Shown: positions 1-6,981 of the stretch, in pieces
Position numbering within the stretch: position 1 is the stretch's first letter
How the letters are laid out: every line of letters begins with the position of its first letter
Source: a bacterium
GTDB taxonomy: Bacteria; Auribacterota; Auribacteria; Auribacterales; Auribacteraceae
Length of the DNA: 64,000 nucleotides
Assembly: GCA_024233545.1 (NCBI GenBank)
Contig: JACKPL010000001.1
Span: 248,001 to 312,000 of the forward strand
Direction: 5' to 3'
The notes under the pieces: generated by a model
The model's database searches: none
The model's input: the letters and a program-made list of their open reading frames with translations, nothing else
Told to the model about the DNA's origin: nothing
Program-made: the position numbers and the translations under genes

Positions 1-2731
1 GCGAATCGAGTTCGGATAATTTTGACGGGTTCCAATTTTCAATAAAACTGTAGTAGCCGACAATGCGTGTCATATGTTTGAGGGCGGTTGTGTCGGTGGT
101 TTGACAGTTCGGGCATTGAGAATGGAGCCCGCGGTGTGTTGTATGGCATTCGCGGCAGATAGTAAATTCCGGACTAATAGTCAATTGTGCTGACTGAGTG
201 TTTTCAAACGTTTTTTTGATAATGCGGTAAATGCTTTCCGGAGACGGTTTCTCTTCGCCGATGAAGGCATGAATAATCGCGCCTGATTCGATAGCGGGAT
301 GAAAAAGGCTTTGCAATTCAATGCGCGTCAGCAAATCAACCGGTGCGTCGGGGCGCAAATGAACTGAATTGGTATAAAAAGTTTGGTCGTTTTGGATGTC
401 TCCTTTGATTAAATTGCGTGCTTGTGGATAACGCCGCAGGTCAATTTTGCTCAGCCGGCGTGTTGCAGATTCTGCGGGGCTTTCTTCCAAAGAAAATTTA
501 AACCCGTATTGTTTTCCCACCGATTTAATGCGGATATTCATATGGGCAATAATCTTAACCGCATATGAAGAGCATTCTTGCGCACTGAGTTCATGCAGTT
601 CTTTACCGGTTAAACACTGGATTGTTTCATTGAGCCCGATTAAACCGATGATATATGTTGCGGTATTAAGGTTAATATACGGAACGCCGTCCAAGCTTAT
701 TTTTCCTGTGAGCCACTGCGGGGACCCGGGATGTTGAAGTTGTTCAATGAATGCCCGTTTCTGGAGGTGCGCTTTTATTGCCAGACCGATGGTGCAGTCG
801 ATTTCGTTCAGGAGGTTATCCATAGTAAGAGTGCCGTTTTCGCTTGCTCTGTATGCCGCTTGAGGAAGGTTAATGGTAACATTCTGAAAACCGCAGAAGC
901 GCATTGATTCAGGGTGTTTTAAATAATAGTTGTCGTCAATTGCGGTGCGTAGACGGCAACAGGCGGCAAGCGATACTTCGTCTCGGTCGAAAATAAAATA
1001 TGGAGCGCCGTTTTTACTGGCGATTTCGGTTGCTAATTGTAAAACTTCCTGTTGCGGCGGATCAGTGAATGTTTCTTCATTGATGTGCAAATCGCATTTT
1101 GGAAATGCAAAAGGTTGTCCGTGCATATCTCCTTTTTCCCAAACCCGCAGGAGGTTTTTTGCAAAACGGCGGGATATGCCGTCATAATTTCCGTACGTTA
1201 TTGGGGTTTCATCCGGTTCTAAATACCATTCTTGTACTAATTCATCCATAGTGTCATGGTTAACGAGTTTTTCACGCATGACTTCTCTCCCTGTTTCAGG
1301 GTCGAAAAGCGCTATTAAAGGAAAGCCGGACGCTGTTTTTTGTTCGAGCCGTTTTTCGTCGAGGAACACTTTTTTCCCTTTGCGAGTAAGAGCATATTTT
1401 CCGCCGGGTTCGATCGATGGAGTATTGTGCAAATATGACGGTACGCCGGTATGAATATTAAAATCGATAAAAAGTGTTTGCCCTCCGCGGGAAAAAGCAT
1501 TTTGCGATGCGGCAAATATAACTTCCTGTCCTTTCTGCATCATAAAATCGTCGATTTCTTCATCGGTGAGGATGGAAAGCGGGTCAGCGGCATACGCTTC
1601 AATCTGACTGCGCCATGCGGTAATCAGCGAACTGCCTTCTTGGCAATTATGGGTTAGTTCAGCAAATGATTTCTGAAGAACAGCGATTTTACTTTGTGCA
1701 ATTTCTTCCAGATCGGCTTTAATGAGCGGTGCGTAGAGAATATTCATGTATCCTATGCCGAGCGCTCCGGCATAATAGGTTTGCATTGTAGCGAAAAAAG
1801 TATTTAAGTGACCGGTAAGAGTTGATGTATGCTGTGCCGGTGCAGAAGCAGTTTGCAGGTTTTCCAATTGCAGGCCGAATTTTTTTATATATTCCAAGGA
1901 ATGCGCCGAACAATATACTCTGCACGGCAAATCAAGGTCATGCAGATGGATTTTTCCCGATGTGTGCGCGTCGGCGACGTCTTTGGTGAAAATACTGCTT
2001 AATGCGTATTCCTTGCCGATTCTTCCCGAAATAGTAAAGTTTACCGCTTCAGGGTTATTGGTCATAATGTTGCTGTTTTCAAGATTTTTCGAAAAAAGAA
2101 TCTCTTCGAGGTCTGAACGGGGAATGGAATAATTACGGTATTTCTCTGCGGCTTCATGAAGGCTTCGTTTTAAAAGTTCGGTATGAGCAATTTCACGAAT
2201 AAGATATGTCGTGACATATGAAAAATTTGACAGAATAATTTTGTTCTCGACTTCTTTTGCAATGCGCTCTGCTTGAGAAAGAGAGAGGTCGGCTTCAATA
2301 ACAAGCGACCGAATAATGCGGCTCCTGTCCCAATCAGCCGACATTTCTTTAGATATCGAAGTTACCATAAGAAACCCGTCCGTTGAACCATGCCCTTGCT
2401 GGGCTCCCATGACTCTAATGCGGGAGCGTTCGTTTGCATATCGTTCAAATGAAAAGGCCGCTGAATCGAATCCCTCTGAACGCAGTGTTTTAATAACGGT
2501 TTGATTGATTTTGTCGACGGAAAGAATTTTATCGTTCATGCATGCAAGGGAGTCTGCCGTTTTGTGTGCTATACGAGCCGCATTTGCCTCATTGGGCTGT
2601 CCTATGCTCTCAAACGCGGCATTTACTGCACGGGTAATGCGCGGGAGATCAAATTCTTCCAGCAAGCCGTTACGTTTCATCACAACTTTGAATGAACAAT
2701 CAGTGATTGGCATTCTTGCGCATAGTGTCAT
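1..2731 (-). CDS. nrdD: Anaerobic (class III) ribonucleoside-triphosphate reductase, 3' end cut by window
   Basis: Reduces ribonucleoside triphosphates to dNTPs with a glycyl radical under anoxia; cytoplasmic. Read on the minus strand, the frame is open from ATG 2731 (SD GGGAGG nine bases upstream) to the window edge, over 900 codons. Residues ~12-100 form an ATP-cone (VVMKRNG, then FERYANERSRIR), and a second cone-like segment follows to ~residue 210. Catalytic-barrel marks are SGKIHLHDLD (~260), SRGGQTLFIDFN, and CCRLRTAIDD followed by FCGFQNVTINLP. The C-terminus has a zinc ribbon with two CxxC pairs (CREC, CPNC) and the radical loop TRIVGYY, whose Gly codon is at 56-58 (residue 892). The protein is longer than usual (about 650-720), because of the N-terminal regulatory extension. 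The activase NrdG is not in the window and may lie to the left. NrdR boxes overlap its start region. Confidence 0.95.
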   Translation of the reverse strand, partial: MTLCARMPITDCSFKVVMKRNGLLEEFDLPRITRAVNAAFESIGQPNEANAARIAHKTADSLACMNDKILSVDKINQTVIKTLRSEGFDSAAFSFERYANERSRIRVMGAQQGHGSTDGFLMVTSISKEMSADWDRSRIIRSLVIEADLSLSQAERIAKEVENKIILSNFSYVTTYLIREIAHTELLKRSLHEAAEKYRNYSIPRSDLEEILFSKNLENSNIMTNNPEAVNFTISGRIGKEYALSSIFTKDVADAHTSGKIHLHDLDLPCRVYCSAHSLEYIKKFGLQLENLQTASAPAQHTSTLTGHLNTFFATMQTYYAGALGIGYMNILYAPLIKADLEEIAQSKIAVLQKSFAELTHNCQEGSSLITAWRSQIEAYAADPLSILTDEEIDDFMMQKGQEVIFAASQNAFSRGGQTLFIDFNIHTGVPSYLHNTPSIEPGGKYALTRKGKKVFLDEKRLEQKTASGFPLIALFDPETGREVMREKLVNHDTMDELVQEWYLEPDETPITYGNYDGISRRFAKNLLRVWEKGDMHGQPFAFPKCDLHINEETFTDPPQQEVLQLATEIASKNGAPYFIFDRDEVSLAACCRLRTAIDDNYYLKHPESMRFCGFQNVTINLPQAAYRASENGTLTMDNLLNEIDCTIGLAIKAHLQKRAFIEQLQHPGSPQWLTGKISLDGVPYINLNTATYIIGLIGLNETIQCLTGKELHELSAQECSSYAVKIIAHMNIRIKSVGKQYGFKFSLEESPAESATRRLSKIDLRRYPQARNLIKGDIQNDQTFYTNSVHLRPDAPVDLLTRIELQSLFHPAIESGAIIHAFIGEEKPSPESIYRIIKKTFENTQSAQLTISPEFTICRECHTTHRGLHSQCPNCQTTDTTALKHMTRIVGYYSFIENWNPSKLSELDS

Positions 2732-2843
2732 AATTTGTTTCCTCCCTTTTGCATGAACTTTATTGCTGAAACTGTTTTGATGTACATACTTAACCTGCAC
2801 TGTCAAAAGGCGATGGGTAAAGAAATGAGAATGGTTATCAATA

Positions 2844-2859
2844 ATACCTCATGTGGTGT
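2844..2859. promoter_or_regulatory. NrdR box 2 (degenerate)
   Basis: ATACCTCATGTGGTGT keeps the outer half-sites ATAC and GTGT and lies exactly 32 bp (three helical turns) from box 1. Paired NrdR boxes are usually spaced 31-32 bp centre to centre. About 10 of 16 positions match the consensus, so spacing is the main argument. Confidence 0.5.
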
Positions 2860-2875
2860 TTTTGTCTCGATGTAA

Positions 2876-2891
2876 ATACAATATATTGTGT
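2876..2891. promoter_or_regulatory. NrdR box 1
   Basis: ATACAATATATTGTGT matches the known NrdR palindrome (ACAC-A-ATATAT-T-GTGT) at 15 of 16 positions. It sits directly downstream of the nrdD -10 element, over the predicted start site, the usual position for repression by NrdR when ATP/dATP pools are high. The assignment rests on motif match plus the target gene. Confidence 0.75.
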
Positions 2892-2895
2892 TTTA

Positions 2896-2924
2896 GTTAT
2901 AGTCTAATAATAGGGTGAGTGCAA
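2896..2924 (-). promoter_or_regulatory. Sigma-70 promoter of nrdD
   Basis: On the minus strand, a -35 TTGCAC (2924-2919) is followed by a 17-base spacer and a -10 TATAAC (2901-2896). Transcription would start near 2889, inside the first NrdR box. The leader would be about 155 nt. Seen directly; activity is inferred. Confidence 0.65.
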
Positions 2925-3011
2925 GCTTTTTTTTGAAAAAAGAAAAAATAGCCAGAATAAATATAATTAAGTTACAATGTGAAAGATATATGGTAGGATA
3001 AAAAATGAACC

Positions 3012-3030
3012 GATAATAATAATCATTATC
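3012..3030. promoter_or_regulatory. Fur-type box upstream of the rhodanese gene
   Basis: GATAATAATAATCATTATC matches the classical 19-bp Fur consensus (GATAATGATAATCATTATC) at 18 of 19 positions. It lies 53 bp before the rhodanese start. A weak promoter (TTACAA 2972-2977, 16-base spacer, TAGGAT 2994-2999) just upstream would place the box at about +6 to +24, a repressing position. A different Fur-family protein (Zur, PerR, Mur) could be the reader. Confidence 0.6.
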
Positions 3031-3040
3031 CAATAAGCAT

Positions 3041-3057
3041 GCTCGCTAACGAGCGAT
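3041..3057 (+). repeat. Small inverted repeat in the rhodanese leader
   Basis: GCTCG-CTAA-CGAGC (with an alternative register TCGCT-AACG-AGCGA) sits about 12 bases before the AAGGAG ribosome-binding site. It could form a short leader hairpin; no function is known. Confidence 0.3.
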
Positions 3058-3082
3058 ACACAACAACATAAGGAGATTTTTT

Positions 3083-3520
3083 ATGAAGCATTGTTTAATT
3101 CGCCTTCTTTCTGGAGCTTTTGTGCTTTTTTGTATTCTTGGACAAGTAGAGGCTATGGGGAAAAAAACTGAAAAATGCTGTAAGCTTGTTGAAGGCAAAG
3201 CACCGGTAATCAGTGTTTCTACTGCTCATCAATTATGGCAGGGAAAAAAAGCTGTTTTTGTGGATGCACTGCCTGCCGATTGGTATAGCAAAGGGCATGT
3301 TCCCGGTGCAGTTAATATTCCGGCAAGCGATCCTGAAAGTGCGATGAAACATCTTGAGGGTGTGGCGAAAGACGCGATTATAATATCGTATTGTGCCCAC
3401 AAAGAATGCCACGCGGGAGAAACCGTTGCGGATTATTTAATCTCTCAAGGTTATACTCAAGTATATGATTTCAAAGGCGGAATAAAAGCATGGAAAGACT
3501 CTGGGCTTCCTGTAGAATAA
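3083..3520 (+). CDS. Exported single-domain rhodanese
   Basis: Predicted periplasmic sulfurtransferase-like protein of 145 aa. Residues 1-24 are a Sec signal peptide (basic start, hydrophobic core, cleavage after VEA). Residues ~40-145 are one rhodanese domain with the GHVPGAVNIP motif and an active-site loop beginning at Cys104 (CAHKECHA), so the catalytic cysteine is present. A Cys32-Cys33 pair sits just after the signal peptide. The start is fixed by AAGGAG seven to twelve bases upstream. The gene stands alone, divergent from nrdD and followed by its own terminator. A Fur-type box lies upstream, suggesting metal-responsive control. Substrate (thiosulfate, polysulfide, persulfide or other) is unknown. 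Confidence 0.85.
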   Translation: MKHCLIRLLSGAFVLFCILGQVEAMGKKTEKCCKLVEGKAPVISVSTAHQLWQGKKAVFVDALPADWYSKGHVPGAVNIPASDPESAMKHLEGVAKDAIIISYCAHKECHAGETVADYLISQGYTQVYDFKGGIKAWKDSGLPVE

Positions 3521-3555
3521 TGATGAGGCATTTTTAACAATATTCGGTGTGAATG

Positions 3556-3591
3556 AAAAGAGCAGGGTATAGTTTTATCCTGCTCTTTTTT
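3556..3591 (+). terminator. Rho-independent terminator after the rhodanese gene
   Basis: An 11-bp stem (AAAAGAGCAGG / CCTGCTCTTTT) with a 12-base loop runs into T residues. The A-tract on the other side lets it also serve the converging minus-strand gene whose stop is at 3610. Confidence 0.85.
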
Positions 3592-3609
3592 ATTGAATGA
3601 TGAAGAACA

Positions 3610-4035
3610 TTATTTTTTGTATATGAAGGTATTTTTTTGTGTTCCGGTAAAAATAGAAAATTCGATGAGTTCTCTATGAGCAACATCATACGCCCAATTT
3701 AATACGGACATGACTGTGTCAAGATCGCCTTCCAGATCAAAATCAATTATGTTCTCTGTGTCTTTAAAACCGCAGTCGTCAATATGTTCGCATATTTCAA
3801 CCAGCGACCATTTGATGAGGTATGTTTCTTTTACTTGAATATTATTGGGTTTGCAGACGAATGAATCATCGTATTTTGTATAACATTCTTCGAGAAAATT
3901 TTCGGAGAAAAAATTTACAACGGCACATATCTTTTTATTAGGGCATGTCACCGTACAGTATATTTCAATTCCGCGGTTTTTATATGTTGGTGCTCCATTG
4001 TATTCGATTATCCATTCTCCCGATACAGCAGCCAT
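3610..4035 (-). CDS. Hypothetical cytosolic protein, 141 aa
   Basis: No family recognised. The protein has no signal peptide or membrane segment and is acidic and aromatic-rich. It contains six cysteines (for example TVTCPNKKICAVV near residue 30, and EICEHIDDCGF near 85). The start ATG 4035 follows GGGAGA by four to five bases. It is a single-gene unit between the rhodanese terminator and the ptsN end; a TATAAT at 4080-4075 on the minus strand could be its -10. The alternation of charged and hydrophobic stretches suggests a compact alpha/beta fold, but this is only an impression. Confidence 0.6.
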   Translation of the reverse strand: MAAVSGEWIIEYNGAPTYKNRGIEIYCTVTCPNKKICAVVNFFSENFLEECYTKYDDSFVCKPNNIQVKETYLIKWSLVEICEHIDDCGFKDTENIIDFDLEGDLDTVMSVLNWAYDVAHRELIEFSIFTGTQKNTFIYKK

Positions 4036-4074
4036 TGTTTTCTCCCTTATGAAATGTTTCAGTAGCGTTTATGA

Positions 4075-4080
4075 ATTATA
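4075..4080 (-). promoter_or_regulatory. Possible -10 element of the 141-aa orphan gene
   Basis: TATAAT on the minus strand, 40 bases before the start codon, with no clear -35 partner. The interval 4036-4219 otherwise holds nothing I can assign. Confidence 0.3.
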
Positions 4081-4219
4081 AAGAGTTTGTTAATAATTGT
4101 ATCATAGTTTAAAATCTAACCTAAAGAAGTATGCGTGCATGGATTATTTTTTCCCTCATGCTGACGGAAAAGAACTGAAAGCGAGACAGCCATATCAGTG
4201 GACACTGCTACGAGTACTC

Positions 4220-4690
4220 TTACCCATGGCTGAGCGGAAACTTCTCAGCAGTCAGCCGGCGGTATATTTCTTCAGGGGTGTGTGCCTGTAAAATGTTCTC
4301 GCGCAGTTCCGGAATGGACATTTTCTTTGCCAATTCAGCAAATACGTATAAAAATTCTTCGGGATGTGTTTCAGGCCCGAGCACCAAAAAGACTATTCTG
4401 ACAGGCACGCCGTCTACCGCATTATAATCGACAGCAGTTTGGCATACGCATACGGTTATAAAAATTGCGTCTAACCCGGGCATTCTGCAATGGGGAATAG
4501 CGAGCCCATGCCCTATGCCGGTTGAAGATGACTGTTCGCGCTTTATGATTTCCCGGTAAATGGCATCAGGTTGCAGGACAGGCCTTTTTGCGCATAAACG
4601 CGCAATGATCCGCTGTAATAACTCGGGTTTCGACGATGCGGCGATATCGGTAAATAACAAATCTTTGGAGATATACTTTTCTAAGTCCAC
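4220..4690 (-). CDS. ptsN: PTS EIIA domain protein of the fructose/nitrogen (PtsN) type
   Basis: Cytosolic phosphoacceptor of 156 aa that covers a complete EIIA-2 domain. The phosphorylated histidine is His67 in GHGLAIPHC, and the surrounding STGIGHGLAIPHCR motif is typical. No EIIB, EIIC, HPr or EI gene is nearby, so a regulatory EIIA(Ntr)-like role fits better than sugar uptake. The reading frame starts at GTG 4690, after AGGA nine bases upstream; no in-frame ATG competes. It is the last gene of the lipoprotein-dprA-topA-xerC-waaA unit, 64 bases after waaA. Whether it belongs functionally to the envelope or DNA genes is unknown. Confidence 0.85.
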   Translation of the reverse strand: MDLEKYISKDLLFTDIAASSKPELLQRIIARLCAKRPVLQPDAIYREIIKREQSSSTGIGHGLAIPHCRMPGLDAIFITVCVCQTAVDYNAVDGVPVRIVFLVLGPETHPEEFLYVFAELAKKMSIPELRENILQAHTPEEIYRRLTAEKFPLSHG

Positions 4691-4754
4691 TCACATAATC
4701 CTATTGTGAAAACTATGGTTTGCGTAAAAAAATTAAGCAAAAAATGTACCATAT

Positions 4755-6101
4755 TTACTGTATAGATTTTTTAATATGAGAAAGGATACTAGTAGTGGCG
4801 CCTTGGTGCTGTTGTACTATTTTAAGGGCACTTGCACCGAGTTTTACGCGCAGTTCATCATTGTCAAGCAATGATAGAAGATGATATTTGAGTTCAGTTT
4901 GGTCTTTTGCCATAATTCCCGCATCAGATGCAAGAAAACGCCGGGTAATATCTGCAAAATTATCCATATACTGTCCGAACAAAACGGGTTTTCCAAGCGA
5001 AGCCGGCTCAAGAATATTTTGACCGCCTCCCGGGACTAAACTTTTTCCGATAAATACGATGGTGGCGATTGAATAAATGTGGCGTAATTCGCCCATCGTA
5101 TCGAGTAACACAACATCAAAACAGGGTGCCGCAGAGTATTGTTTGGAATCGATTTCTGTCTTTTTAACAAACGGTATATTTAGGTTCTGCATGATCAAAG
5201 AGACTTCCCCTATTCGTTCCGGATGGCGCGGCGCAATGATCATTTTTAAATTTGTAAAGCGTTTTTTTAATTCCAGATATATATCACAGATCAGTTCTTC
5301 TTCGCCACGATGAGTGCTTCCAACTACCCAGATAGGTTCGGAGTCTTTCCACGAAAGAGCATTTATTATACTTAAACCGATTTCCTTGTTGATCGGGACG
5401 GTAAGCGATGCCTCGAATTTTAAGTTTCCGGTGCGAAAAATACGTGATTTGTCAATACCGAGCTGGCGCAGTTTTTCTGCATCTTCTTCAGTCTGCATGC
5501 AAAATGTTGTTATTGGGCGGACACTCTTGAGAAACAGTTTTCGAACCTTGTTGTAACCGTTAAAAGATTTTTCAGATATGCGGCCGTTGACCAAAATAAC
5601 CGGAATTTTATATCGATGGGCGGCAAGCAGAAAATTAGGCCAAATTTCTGTTTCCATAATCACAATGAGTTCAACTGTGCAGTGAGAAAACAGTGCTGAA
5701 AAAATGTGGTAAAAATCGAGAGGAAAATAAATAACGGTAATTCCGGGATCGTTGCCAGCCCATTTTTGAGCGATCTCCTGACCAGTGAGTGTGGTGGTAG
5801 AAAGAAGAATTTTGTTATCTGGGAATTCTGTTTTAAGTTTTTCCAATAACGGTATTGCCGCGTTTACTTCGCCAACCGATACGGCATGAAACCAGATATG
5901 CCTTCCTTTACCGAGCAGAGTTCTTTTATGGGCAGGGAGGAAACCGAGCCGATAGAAAATTCCGGCGCGGTATTTTTTCGTTGTTGCGATTTTTATCAGA
6001 AAATAAGGGAGGGCGGCTGTCAGGAAAATGTACAGACCAATATTGTATACCAGCAGTGCAGGAGAAAATGTGCTGTTATGCGCGGGGATGTGCTTTTTCA
6101 T
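4755..6101 (-). CDS. waaA: 3-deoxy-D-manno-octulosonic acid (Kdo) transferase
   Basis: Transfers Kdo from CMP-Kdo to lipid A precursor at the inner face of the cytoplasmic membrane; GT30 family. 448 aa, slightly longer than the usual ~420-430. An N-terminal membrane anchor covers residues ~16-38. The N-terminal acceptor domain carries FHAVSVGEV (71-79, with the probable catalytic Glu78) and METEIWPN (149-156). The C-terminal GT-B half has VVGSTHRGEEE, IIAPRHPER and GGQNILEPASLGKPV. It overlaps the 3' end of xerC by 26 bases, so the two are cotranscribed. Its presence is the main evidence that the host makes lipopolysaccharide. One or more Kdo additions cannot be told from sequence. Confidence 0.93.
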   Translation of the reverse strand: MKKHIPAHNSTFSPALLVYNIGLYIFLTAALPYFLIKIATTKKYRAGIFYRLGFLPAHKRTLLGKGRHIWFHAVSVGEVNAAIPLLEKLKTEFPDNKILLSTTTLTGQEIAQKWAGNDPGITVIYFPLDFYHIFSALFSHCTVELIVIMETEIWPNFLLAAHRYKIPVILVNGRISEKSFNGYNKVRKLFLKSVRPITTFCMQTEEDAEKLRQLGIDKSRIFRTGNLKFEASLTVPINKEIGLSIINALSWKDSEPIWVVGSTHRGEEELICDIYLELKKRFTNLKMIIAPRHPERIGEVSLIMQNLNIPFVKKTEIDSKQYSAAPCFDVVLLDTMGELRHIYSIATIVFIGKSLVPGGGQNILEPASLGKPVLFGQYMDNFADITRRFLASDAGIMAKDQTELKYHLLSLLDNDELRVKLGASALKIVQQHQGATTSILSHIKKSIQ

Positions 6102-6981
6102 ATACTTTTTTCATCCGTTGAGTTGAAATATGAGTGTATATCTGTGTTGTTGACAGACTTTCATGCCCAAGCAATTCTTGAACCGAACGTAAATCTGCAC
6201 CATTATTCAAAAGGTGTGTAGCGAAAGAATGCCTCAGTATATGAGGAGAAGCCTCAGGGTCTAATCCGTGTTGCCTGACGTAGGCTTTAAAAATGCGCCG
6301 TACGCTTCTGTCGGTCAACCTGCCCGCGCGTGTATTCAAAAAAACAGCGTAGGCTTCTTTCCGGTGTTTGCTAAGCAATGCTGTTCGATGTGTATAATAG
6401 TGTGTCAATGCTTCAGAAGCAGGCGGCCCCATTACAACAATGCGTTCTTTATTCCCTTTACCGATTACCCGTATTGAATCGCTTAAGATGTCAATATCCT
6501 TTATATTTAAGTCGATGAGTTCCTGAACGCGCATGCCGGTACTGTACAATAGTTCGAACATTGCATAATCGCGCGATGTGATAAAATCATTTGCAGGTGT
6601 ATGGCAAAGAAGCTTTTCTACTGATGCGGCATCAAAAACTTTCGGCAGTTTTCTGCCTCGATGCGGTGAAGAAATATGTTCAAATGGATTGATTGCAGTG
6701 TTTTTTTTCCGGCAAATAAAACGGAAAAACGATTTTAAAGCCGATAACTTGCGCGCGATTGTGCGCGGAGCACACCCTGACTTTTTAAGAAATGCTAAAT
6801 GCTCTGTTGCGGCAGATTCTAAGGTTTCTTGCGATGGAGACGAGTCGATGCCGGCATAAAAATCGAGAAAATCAGAGATATCGCGGGTATACCCTTTGAT
6901 TGTGTGGAACGAGGCATTTTTTGCGCCTTCCAGATACAAGCAAAATTCTTCTAAATCTGCCCACAAATCACTGTTTCCCAT
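6076..6981 (-). CDS. xerC: Tyrosine recombinase XerC/XerD type
   Basis: Resolves chromosome dimers at dif with a partner recombinase at the division septum. 301 aa, typical length. The N-terminal SAM-like DNA-binding domain is ~1-95; the catalytic domain contains Arg151 (TGMRVQEL), Lys175 (GKGNKER), His247 and Arg250 (HILRHSFATHLL), His273 (LGHESLSTTQIY) and the nucleophile Tyr282. All six catalytic residues are present. The start codon overlaps the topA stop as TAATG, indicating translational coupling. XerC and XerD cannot be separated confidently by eye; the dprA-topA-xer order favours XerC. Confidence 0.92.
   Translation of the reverse strand: MGNSDLWADLEEFCLYLEGAKNASFHTIKGYTRDISDFLDFYAGIDSSPSQETLESAATEHLAFLKKSGCAPRTIARKLSALKSFFRFICRKKNTAINPFEHISSPHRGRKLPKVFDAASVEKLLCHTPANDFITSRDYAMFELLYSTGMRVQELIDLNIKDIDILSDSIRVIGKGNKERIVVMGPPASEALTHYYTHRTALLSKHRKEAYAVFLNTRAGRLTDRSVRRIFKAYVRQHGLDPEASPHILRHSFATHLLNNGADLRSVQELLGHESLSTTQIYTHISTQRMKKVYEKAHPRA

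Noticed and set aside
447..1657. Several plus-strand open frames of 60-100 codons in the first 2.7 kb
   Set aside because: They lie antisense to the continuous minus-strand nrdD frame, which carries all family motifs.
4097..4291. 64-codon plus-strand frame near the ptsN 3' end
   Set aside because: No ribosome-binding site, overlaps ptsN on the other strand, and no recognisable product.
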